Assembly: GCF_902729435.1 (NCBI RefSeq)
Contig: NZ_CACVCG010000046.1
Span: 1-64,000, forward strand
Source of the DNA: Magnetospirillum sp. UT-4
GTDB lineage: Bacteria; Pseudomonadota; Alphaproteobacteria; Rhodospirillales; Magnetospirillaceae
DNA: 64,000 nt
Direction of reading: 5' to 3'
The notes beneath the pieces were generated by a model, which saw nothing but the letters and a program-made list of their open reading frames with translations, had not been told where the DNA came from and searched no databases. Of this stretch, positions 57,553 to 64,000 are shown one piece after another. Both the position numbers and the translations under genes were made by a program. How positions within the stretch are numbered: the stretch's first letter is position 1; each line of letters opens with the position of its first letter.

Positions 57553-58548
57553 ATGAGAATGGCGATCAGCAGGACCCCGTACCGCGTCTCGTTCTTCGGC
57601 GGCGGCAGCGACTACCCGGCGTGGTACCTGCGCGAGGGCGGTGCGGTTCTGTCGTCCACCATCAACCAGTACTGCTTCCTCTCGTGCCGCACCATGCCGC
57701 CGTTCTTCAATTCGAAGTACCGCGTCATCTGGAGTCACATCGAGATCTGCAATTCCATCTCCGAGATCCTTCACCCGGCGGTGCGCGAAGGCCTGCGGGC
57801 CCTGGAATTCGACGAGTCCCACGGGCTGGAAATCCAGTACCAGGGCGATCTGCCGGCGCGGTCGGGCATGGGCTCCAGCTCGGCCTTCGCGGTGGGCCTG
57901 ATCAAGTCGCTGCTGTCGTTGCGCGACATCGACGTCAACCGCCACGAACTGGCAATGCGGGCCATCGACCTGGAGCAGAACTGGCTGAAGGACAGTGTCG
58001 GCTCGCAGGACCAGGTGGCGGCGGCCTACGGCGGCCTTAACGTCATCCGCTTCCAGACCGACGGCAGGATACGGGTCGAGCCGATCGTGCTGCGCCAATC
58101 AGTCAAGGACCAGTTGGCCGCGCATATGGTTCTGATCTTCACCGGCGCCAGCCGCCTGGGCTCGGAGGTGGCCCAGACGGTCATCGGCAACCTGGACAAG
58201 AAGCCCCAGGTGATCCGCGAGATGCACGCCATGGTCGATCTGGCGGCCGACGCGCTGCTGGCCGGCGACATCGACTCGTTCGGGCGCATGCTGCACGAAT
58301 CGTGGATGCTGAAGCGCTCCATCAGCGACATGATCAGCAACGACCACATCAACGAGATCTACGAGACGGCGCGCGCCCACGGCGCCACCGGCGGCAAGCT
58401 GCTGGGGGCGGGGCGCTCGGGCTTCATGCTGCTGTTCATCCCGCCCGAACGCCGCGACGAGGTTCTGAAGGCGCTCAAGCACTTCCTCCATGTGCCGTTC
58501 AATTTCGACGAATCGGGCTGCCAGATCATCTACCGCTCCCCCGAATAG
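57553..58548 (+). CDS. GHMP sugar kinase, HddA-like heptose-7-phosphate kinase
   Basis: 331 aa. N-terminal RTPYRVSFFGGGSDYPAWYL is the diagnostic start of HddA/FkbP-type GHMP kinases. The ATP loop is ARSGMGSSSAFAVGLIKSLL, and the third motif is GGKLLGAGRSGFMLLF. HddA phosphorylates D-glycero-D-manno-heptose 7-phosphate at C1. GmhA and GmhB, which act before and after it, are not in the window. First gene of the plus arm, divergent from the Nudix gene across 133 bp. Confidence 0.85.
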   Translation: MRMAISRTPYRVSFFGGGSDYPAWYLREGGAVLSSTINQYCFLSCRTMPPFFNSKYRVIWSHIEICNSISEILHPAVREGLRALEFDESHGLEIQYQGDLPARSGMGSSSAFAVGLIKSLLSLRDIDVNRHELAMRAIDLEQNWLKDSVGSQDQVAAAYGGLNVIRFQTDGRIRVEPIVLRQSVKDQLAAHMVLIFTGASRLGSEVAQTVIGNLDKKPQVIREMHAMVDLAADALLAGDIDSFGRMLHESWMLKRSISDMISNDHINEIYETARAHGATGGKLLGAGRSGFMLLFIPPERRDEVLKALKHFLHVPFNFDESGCQIIYRSPE

Positions 58549-58563
58549 GAAGGACCAGACCCG

Positions 58564-59724
58564 GTGCGCACGGTCCAGTTCAACGACATCACCCTGAGGG
58601 ACGGCGAGCAGGCGCCGGGCGTCAACTTCTTCCCCGAGGAGAAGCTGGAAATCGCCCGCCAGTTGGTGAAGCTGAACATCCCCATCATCGAGGCCGGCTT
58701 CGCCGTCGCGTCAGAATCCGACTGGCAGGGCGTCAATCTGATCGCCCGCGAGCTGGGCGGGGCCGGCGGGCCGGTGATCTGTTCCATGTGCCGCGCCCAC
58801 AGGAAGGACATCGACGCCGCCTTCGAGGCCCTGAAGCCGGCGGCGCGGCCGCGCATCCAGGTGGTGCTGGCGACCTCGGACCTGCACCTCGAGCACAAGC
58901 TGAAGATGACCCGCGAACAGGCGCTGGCCACCATCGCCGAGACCGTGGCCTATGCCCGCACCCTGGTCGAGCAGGTGGAATTCGCCGCCGAGGACGCCAC
59001 CCGCAGCGATGTCGCCTTCCTGCACCACTGCCTGCGCGTCGCAGCCGAGAACGGCGCCAGCGTGCTGGAACTGCCCGACACCACCGGCTATGCGGTGCCG
59101 GAAGGCTATGCGGCCCTGGTCAGGGGGGTCATCGACGAGGTGGTGGCCGGCCAGCCGATCACCGTCTCGACCCATTGCCACGATGACCTCGGCCTGGGCA
59201 CCGCCAACACCCTGGCCGGCATCATGGCCGGGGCGGGGCAGGCCGAATGCACCATCAACGGCATCGGCGAGCGGGCCGGCAACACCGCCTTCGAGGAGGT
59301 GATCATGGCGCTGAAGACCCGCCCCGGGCACTTCGGCGTCGATGCCGACATCAACACGCCGGAACTGGTGCCGACCTCGAAGCTGGTGGCGAAGCTGTCC
59401 AAGATCGCGGTGGCCTACAACAAGGCCATCGTCGGCTTCAACGCCTTCCGCCACGAATCGGGCATCCACCAGCACGGCATGCTGTGCAACGCCGAGACCT
59501 ACCAGATCATCAAGCCGGAACTGGTGGGAGCCGAGCCGTTCCGGCTGGAGCTGGGCAAGCTGTCGGGCAAGCACGCCCTGGCCCAGCGGATCGCATCCCT
59601 GGGCTTCGACCTGACCGACGCCCAGTTCGACACCGTCTACCACCACTTCAAGGACCTGGCGGCGAAGAAGAAGCTGATCCTCGACGAGGACGTCGCCAAC
59701 CTGGTCAAGCACCTGCTGGGCTGA
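58564..59724 (+). CDS. LeuA/NifV-like acyltransferase (HMGL family), lacking the regulatory domain
   Basis: 386 aa. Condenses acetyl-CoA with a 2-oxo acid. Signatures: FNDITLRDGEQAPGVNFFPE, the metal-binding STHCHDDLGLGTANTLAGI, GIGERAGNTAFEE, and FRHESGIHQHGML. It stops after the catalytic TIM barrel and its linker, without the ~120-residue C-terminal LeuA dimer domain, so it should not be feedback-controlled by leucine. In length it equals homocitrate or citramalate synthases. Setting in a sugar locus implies making a special acyl donor. GTG start with GGAAGGA upstream. Confidence 0.85.
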   Translation: MRTVQFNDITLRDGEQAPGVNFFPEEKLEIARQLVKLNIPIIEAGFAVASESDWQGVNLIARELGGAGGPVICSMCRAHRKDIDAAFEALKPAARPRIQVVLATSDLHLEHKLKMTREQALATIAETVAYARTLVEQVEFAAEDATRSDVAFLHHCLRVAAENGASVLELPDTTGYAVPEGYAALVRGVIDEVVAGQPITVSTHCHDDLGLGTANTLAGIMAGAGQAECTINGIGERAGNTAFEEVIMALKTRPGHFGVDADINTPELVPTSKLVAKLSKIAVAYNKAIVGFNAFRHESGIHQHGMLCNAETYQIIKPELVGAEPFRLELGKLSGKHALAQRIASLGFDLTDAQFDTVYHHFKDLAAKKKLILDEDVANLVKHLLG

Positions 59725-59734
59725 AACGAGACCG

Positions 59735-60637
59735 ATGACCGAACCGCGCTCTCCCGACTTCAACCTGATCGATGACCTGCACCACCAGGCCGGCCGCGAC
59801 TTCTCGCTGGAGCTGTTCCGCCGCCTGTGCCTGTCGCGCGCCTTCGACACCCGCGTCCGCCAGGCCCAGATCGACAAGGACGTGCAGACCCTGATCTACC
59901 TGTCGGTGGGCCAGGAAAGCATCGCCGCCGGGGTGTCCATGCATCATCGCGGCGCCTGGGTGCTGCCGCAGCACCGCTGCCATTCCACCTATCTGTCCTT
60001 CGACGGCCGCCCCGAGCGGCTGGTGGACGAATTGCTGGGCCTGCCCTCGGGCTGCTGCGCCGGCATGGGCGGCTCGCCGCCGGCGGCCGATTTCGAGCGC
60101 CGCATCATCGGCCATGACGGCCTGATCGGCGACCACGTCCCCATCGCGGTGGGCGTGGCCATGGCCAAGCCCGAGGACAAGGTGGTGTGCTTCTTCGGCG
60201 ACGGCGCGGCGGAGGAGGACTACGTGCTCGCCGCGCTGGGCACCGCCGCCAGCTGGAAAAGCCGCGTCCTGTTCGTCTGCGAGGACAACGACCTGTCGGT
60301 GCTGACCCCGACCCGGGACCGGCGCTCGTGGAACCTGGCCGAGGTGGCGCGCGCCTTCGGCCTGGATGCGGTGGACATCGCCGACGACCCCTGGCTGGTG
60401 GCCCACCACGCCGCCACCCTGACCCTGCCGGCGCTGATCAACGTCCGCACCTGCCGGGTGCTGTGGCACAACGGCACCGGCCAGGACGGCCCGCCCGAAT
60501 GGGACCGCTTCGCCATCACCAAGGCCCGCATGGCCGAACTCGGCCTTGCCGCCGAGGCCGAGGCCATCGAGACCGAATGCACGACACAGGTGGAAGACCT
60601 ATGGCAGTCACGGTTGCAGACACGATCCGGGAACTGA
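59735..60637 (+). CDS. 2-oxoacid dehydrogenase-type E1 component, alpha subunit
   Basis: 300 aa, somewhat shorter than PdhA/BkdA. TPP-binding motif GDGAAEEDYVLAAL (~155) ending in Asn of FVCEDNDLSVL (~184). Also YLSVGQESIAAGVSMHHRG and the HRCHSTYL segment in the active-site loop. No E2 or E3 gene is near. It overlaps the beta gene by 37 bp, so subunits are made together. In this context it may be a free TPP carboligase or a partial 2-oxoacid decarboxylase. Confidence 0.85.
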   Translation: MTEPRSPDFNLIDDLHHQAGRDFSLELFRRLCLSRAFDTRVRQAQIDKDVQTLIYLSVGQESIAAGVSMHHRGAWVLPQHRCHSTYLSFDGRPERLVDELLGLPSGCCAGMGGSPPAADFERRIIGHDGLIGDHVPIAVGVAMAKPEDKVVCFFGDGAAEEDYVLAALGTAASWKSRVLFVCEDNDLSVLTPTRDRRSWNLAEVARAFGLDAVDIADDPWLVAHHAATLTLPALINVRTCRVLWHNGTGQDGPPEWDRFAITKARMAELGLAAEAEAIETECTTQVEDLWQSRLQTRSGN

Positions 60638-61506
60638 CCCGCAGCCACATCGCCGAGACCAACGGCATGACGCTCGGGCAGTGCCTGACCGCCGTCGGCT
60701 GGGTGCAGAACACCGTCCCGGCCCAGGCCGAGGGCAACCACGAACTGCCCATGACCGACGTCGCCGGCGCCGGCATCGCCGTCGGCGCCGCCCTGATGGG
60801 GCGCCGGCCGGTCTTCGTGCTGCGCTTCCAGAGCCTGCTGTGGCTGAACGTCAGTCCCATCGTCAACTACGCCGCCAAGTCCATGGAGATCTGGGGGGTG
60901 CCCTGCCCGGTCCTGGTGCGCGCCATCGGCGTCGAGGGCGGCGGCACCGGCCCGATCCATTCCAACTGCAACCATTCCATGGTCATGTCCATGCCCGGCC
61001 TGCCGGTCTGCGCCCCCATGACGCCGGGCGAGTACCGCCGCATCTGGGACCATTGGATGAGCCACGACGACCCCGTCCTGGTCAGCGAGCACCGCCGCTC
61101 CTACCTGTCCGACCGCGAGCTGCCCGACATGGTGAAGGACGGCGCGGTGGCCACCATCTACGCCCTGTCGGCCGCCCGCTTCACCGCCGAGGAGGCGGTG
61201 GCCCGGCTGGAGGCCGAGGGCATCAGGGTCAACCTGGTCCACGTACTGTGGCTGAAGCCCTTCGACCGCTCGCCTTCGGTGCTGGCGCCGCTGCTGGCCT
61301 CGGGCCGCGGGCTGGTGGTGGATTGCGCCTATGAATGCGCCAGCGCCGCCCGCTCAATCGCCTACGAGCTGATGGAGGCGACCGGCAAGCCGGTGCGCGC
61401 CCTCGGCCTCGAGGAACGCTCGCCGGGGGCCTCGCGCCACCTGGAGAACGGCACGCCCTCGCCCGAGCGCATCGCCGCCGCGATCCGCGCCCTGATCGCC
61501 GTCTGA
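60601..61506 (+). CDS. 2-oxoacid dehydrogenase-type E1 component, beta subunit
   Basis: 301 aa, transketolase-pyrimidine plus C-terminal domain. Recognisable parts: GWVQNTVPAQAEGNHELPMT, DVAGAGIAVGAALMGRRPVF, GVEGGGTGPIHSNCNHSMVM, and the C-terminal VVDCAYECASAARSIAYELM. The Glu expected to activate TPP is in an altered N-terminal sequence, so catalytic competence should be checked. Together with the preceding alpha subunit it should form an alpha2-beta2 TPP enzyme. Confidence 0.82.
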   Translation: MAVTVADTIRELTRSHIAETNGMTLGQCLTAVGWVQNTVPAQAEGNHELPMTDVAGAGIAVGAALMGRRPVFVLRFQSLLWLNVSPIVNYAAKSMEIWGVPCPVLVRAIGVEGGGTGPIHSNCNHSMVMSMPGLPVCAPMTPGEYRRIWDHWMSHDDPVLVSEHRRSYLSDRELPDMVKDGAVATIYALSAARFTAEEAVARLEAEGIRVNLVHVLWLKPFDRSPSVLAPLLASGRGLVVDCAYECASAARSIAYELMEATGKPVRALGLEERSPGASRHLENGTPSPERIAAAIRALIAV

Positions 61507-61514
61507 CGCCGCCC

Positions 61515-62480
61515 ATGGCCGGCCCCCGTCGCCTGACCGTCTGCGGCGCCACCGGCTTCATCGGCCGCAATGTCGCCGAGCACTTCGCCGGCCGCGACGG
61601 CTGGGCGGTCACCGGCACCTGCCACCGCCGTCCGCCCTTCGACCATCCCGCCATCCGCTGGATCCAGGCCGACCTGACCAACCCGGCCGACGTGGCGCGG
61701 GTGACGGCGGAATGCGACGTGCTGGTGCAGGCGGCCGCCGTCACCTCGGGCGCCAAGGACATCCTGGGCCGGCCGCAGATCCACATCGCCGACAACGCGG
61801 TGATGAACTCGCTGCTGTTCCGCGCCGCCTTCGAGGCCGGCATCGGGCACCTGGTCTTCTTCAGCTGCTCGATCATGTACCACAGCGCCGACACGCCGCT
61901 GGCCGAGACCGATTTCGACGCCAACCGGCCCATGCACCCGGCGTATTTCGCCGGCGCCTGGAACAAGGTCTATTTCGAGAAGATGGCCGAGTTCTACGCC
62001 GGCCTGGGCGGACCCCGCTTCACCGCGCTGCGCCATTCCAACGTCTACGGCCCCCATGACAAGTTCGATCTGGACAGGAGCCACGTCTTCGGCGCCACCG
62101 TGACCAAGGCGATGACCGCGGAGAAGACGCTGACGGTATGGGGCAGCGGCGAGGAGGCGCGCGACCTCCTGCACGTCTCGGACCTGTGCATGGCGGTCGA
62201 GGCCGCCCTGGCCCGCCAGCCGGGCCCCTTCGGCATCTACAACATCGGCGCCGGCAAGGCGGTGCCGGTGCGCGAGTTGGTGCGCAAGATCGTCGCCGCC
62301 TCGGGCCGCGATCTCGACATCGTCCACGACCTCGACAAGCCGACCATCAGGACCTCGGTGGCGCTGGACTGCGCCAAGGCCGCCGCCGAGCTGGGCTGGG
62401 CGCCCACGGTCGGGCTCGAGGACGGCATCGCCGCCACCCTCGACTGGTGGCGCCGGCATTACGGGAAGGACACGCCATGA
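61515..62480 (+). CDS. NAD(P)-dependent sugar epimerase/reductase, Fcl-like
   Basis: 321 aa extended SDR. The dinucleotide motif is TVCGATGFIGRNVAEHF. HSNVYGPHDKFD and WGSGEEARDLLHVSDL are typical of GDP-fucose-synthase (WcaG/Fcl) proteins that epimerise/reduce GDP-4-keto sugars. In place of a plain Tyr-x3-Lys there is YFAGAWNKVYFEKMAEFY, so the catalytic Tyr assignment is not obvious. It likely reduces the 4-keto intermediate of this locus. Its stop overlaps the next SDR start (ATGA). Confidence 0.78.
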   Translation: MAGPRRLTVCGATGFIGRNVAEHFAGRDGWAVTGTCHRRPPFDHPAIRWIQADLTNPADVARVTAECDVLVQAAAVTSGAKDILGRPQIHIADNAVMNSLLFRAAFEAGIGHLVFFSCSIMYHSADTPLAETDFDANRPMHPAYFAGAWNKVYFEKMAEFYAGLGGPRFTALRHSNVYGPHDKFDLDRSHVFGATVTKAMTAEKTLTVWGSGEEARDLLHVSDLCMAVEAALARQPGPFGIYNIGAGKAVPVRELVRKIVAASGRDLDIVHDLDKPTIRTSVALDCAKAAAELGWAPTVGLEDGIAATLDWWRRHYGKDTP

Positions 62481-63226
62481 GCCGCGGCACCATCGTCATC
62501 ACCGGCGCCAGCCGCGGCATCGGCGCCGCCACCGCCCGCATGGCCGCCGCCCGGGGCTACGCCGTCTGCGTCAACTACCATTCCAACGCCGACCTGGCGG
62601 CCCGGGTGGTGGCCGACATCGAGGCGGCAGGCGGCCGCGCCATCGCGCAGCAGGCCCACGTCGCCGACGAGGCGGCGGTCATCGCCATGTTCGACCGCGC
62701 CGAGGCCGAGTTGGGGCCGCTCACCGCCCTGGTCAACTGCGCCGGCCTGTCGGGCGGGCGGCACGCCTTCGCCGATCTCGACATGGCCAATCTCGCCCAC
62801 GTCTTTTCGGTCAACGTGTTCGGCGCCTTCCTGTGCGCCCGCGAGGCCATGCGCCGCATGGACCCGGCAGGCGGCGGCCAGGGCGGCGGCATCGTCAACC
62901 TGGGCTCCACCGCCGGCACCACCGGCGGCTTCCAGCTTACCGCCTACGCGGCGTCGAAGGCGGCTCTCAACACCTTCACCATCGGCCTGGCGCGCGAGGC
63001 GGCGCCCATGGGCATCCGCGTCAACATCGTCTGCCCCGGCATCGTCGATACCGACCAGCCGGAACTGCAGCTGGACCAGCCGGGCAAGCGCGAGGCCATC
63101 GAGCGCACCATCCCTCTGGGCCGCATGGGCCGCCCTGAAGAAGCCGCAGAGACCATCCTGTGGCTGCTGTCGGACGAGTCCTCGTACGTCGCCGGCGCCA
63201 ACATCGTGGTGTCGGGGGCACGTTAG
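62477..63226 (+). CDS. Short-chain dehydrogenase/reductase, FabG-like
   Basis: 249 aa classical SDR: cofactor loop TGASRGIGAATARMAAARG, NAG-type NCAGLSGGRHAF, catalytic Ser in VNLGSTAGTTGG and Tyr-x3-Lys in TAYAASKAALNTF, C-terminal PGIVDTD and SSYVAGANIVVSGAR. It uses NAD(P)H on a keto group; FabG-like sequence does not tell whether the substrate is an acyl or sugar intermediate. Coupled to the Fcl-like gene by a 4-bp overlap, so it acts in the same pathway. Confidence 0.88.
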   Translation: MSRGTIVITGASRGIGAATARMAAARGYAVCVNYHSNADLAARVVADIEAAGGRAIAQQAHVADEAAVIAMFDRAEAELGPLTALVNCAGLSGGRHAFADLDMANLAHVFSVNVFGAFLCAREAMRRMDPAGGGQGGGIVNLGSTAGTTGGFQLTAYAASKAALNTFTIGLAREAAPMGIRVNIVCPGIVDTDQPELQLDQPGKREAIERTIPLGRMGRPEEAAETILWLLSDESSYVAGANIVVSGAR

Positions 63227-63363
63227 GAGGCTAACCCTTTCTTCACCGTTCCTCGTGGAAACTGGCCGACACTGTACCCACCTACAGGTTTGACTTCGCC
63301 GACGCGGCGGCGGAAGGTCCCGAAGAAGTCGGGGCTTGGACACCAGAACGAGGGTGAACTGCG

Positions 63364-64000
63364 ATGAAGGTCGGCTTCATCTTTCCCAGCAGCGACTATC
63401 TCCACGACCCCTTCCGGGGCGATCCCCATACGCATTACCAGATCCTGACCGTCCTCGACGATCACTTCGGGGAACGAATCACCACGTCGCTGATCGATCT
63501 GCGCGGCATCAAGAAGGAATTCGCGCTCTACCACATCGAGCCGTGCGACGTGTACCTGCAATCGGTCTACACCCTGGACTACGAGGAGCAGGTGTCGCTG
63601 GTGAAGGGGCTGCGCGCCCTGTTCCCCGAGGCCATCCACATCGCCGGCGGGCCGCATGCCACCGTCTACCAGGAGGAGTGCCTCAAGCACTTCGACGCCC
63701 TGGTGCTGGGCGACGGCGAGAAGTCCATCATCCAGGCCCTCGAGGACCTGCGCGACGGCAAGCTGCGCCAGACCTACCGCATGGACGTGCGCATCGACAT
63801 CAACGATTATCCCGTCCCGCGCCGCCACTGGCTGCCGGTCCAGGCCACCGCGCGCCCCAACATGGTGACGCTGAAGAACAAGCCGGGCTACGACAAGCTG
63901 CTGGGCACCACCGTCAACCTGAGCCGCGGCTGCCCCTCCAAGTGCTCGTTCTGCGCCATGACCTCCATCCGCGAGGAGGGCTCGCCCGGACTGCGCTACC
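63364..64000 (+). CDS. B12-binding domain radical SAM protein (cut by window end)
   Basis: 212 residues seen. Residues 1-~150 are a cobalamin-binding Rossmann domain (MKVGFIFPSSDYLHDPFRGD; IHIAGGPHATVYQEE; LVLGDGEKSIIQALEDL). The radical SAM cluster motif follows: SRGCPSKCSFCAMTS, with Cys190, Cys194 and Cys197. The rest lies beyond 64000. Proteins of this class methylate unreactive carbons or rearrange carbon skeletons. Placed 137 bp after the SDR, it could modify the sugar or acyl group of this locus. ATG at 63364 is the only plausible start. Confidence 0.88.
   Translation, partial: MKVGFIFPSSDYLHDPFRGDPHTHYQILTVLDDHFGERITTSLIDLRGIKKEFALYHIEPCDVYLQSVYTLDYEEQVSLVKGLRALFPEAIHIAGGPHATVYQEECLKHFDALVLGDGEKSIIQALEDLRDGKLRQTYRMDVRIDINDYPVPRRHWLPVQATARPNMVTLKNKPGYDKLLGTTVNLSRGCPSKCSFCAMTSIREEGSPGLRY

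Overview
The window is high-GC chromosomal DNA from an alphaproteobacterium. The gene content fits Rhodospirillales and most closely resembles Magnetospirillum/Paramagnetospirillum. Supporting evidence is the yqeY-dnaG-rpoD block, a glnB-glnA pair behind a sigma-54-type promoter, a FlaF flagellar regulator, an Acr3-type ars operon, a Calvin-cycle-type phosphoribulokinase, and a PraR-like XRE regulator. The genus is an inference from gene content; nothing here was searched against a database.

Layout. 1-8.6 kb: a TPR protein and a conserved hypothetical, an autoregulated XRE regulator, a SPOR lipoprotein overlapping an RluA-type pseudouridine synthase, a TPR/TylF-like methyltransferase and a HerA-type ATPase. 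8.6-14.8 kb: an arsenic operon (arsR-arsC-arsC-acr3-arsD-arsA::arsM) bracketed by two copies of a ~315-bp non-autonomous element. ArsA and ArsM form one uninterrupted reading frame. 14.8-25.2 kb: housekeeping genes greA, carB, carA (with a GxxExxY gene and a large inverted repeat between carA and carB), yqeY, dnaG and rpoD. 25.2-30.6 kb: tRNAs for CAU (probably Ile2) and Gly(CCC), then an accessory stretch up to tRNA-Pro(CGG) with hipBA, gene scars, an orphan nucleotidyltransferase and unknown genes. 30.7-36.8 kb: a Cys-rich small protein, glnA/glnB, an aminotransferase, a third copy of the ~313-bp element inserted inside a REP palindrome, phosphoribulokinase and tRNA-His. 37-45 kb: three LuxR-type regulators (one with a Glu in place of the phospho-Asp), a hybrid kinase whose LOV-like PAS domain lacks the photoactive Cys, and cobC/CaiB/enoyl-CoA-hydratase genes. 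45-53 kb: PLD-VTT plus EEP proteins, a Sel1/peptidoglycan-binding protein, a DUF2189 membrane protein, a serralysin-type RTX protease and flaF.

53.3-64 kb is a two-armed nucleotide-sugar locus and the best candidate for an undescribed system. It encodes a HddA-like heptose kinase, a HddC-like nucleotidyltransferase, a GDP-mannose-4,6-dehydratase-type enzyme, a DegT-fold enzyme whose PLP lysine is replaced by His (as in ColD/RfbH 3-dehydratases), an RmlC-like epimerase, a Nudix hydrolase, a LeuA/NifV-like Claisen condensing enzyme, E1-alpha and E1-beta subunits of a 2-oxoacid TPP enzyme with no E2/E3, two reductases and a B12-binding radical SAM protein cut by the window end. My working hypothesis is synthesis of a GDP-activated 3,6-dideoxy heptose that is then branched by TPP-dependent acyl addition (yersiniose-like logic) and/or radical methylation. 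It could decorate surface glycan or flagellin, since flaF is the adjacent gene. This pathway is inferred, not shown.
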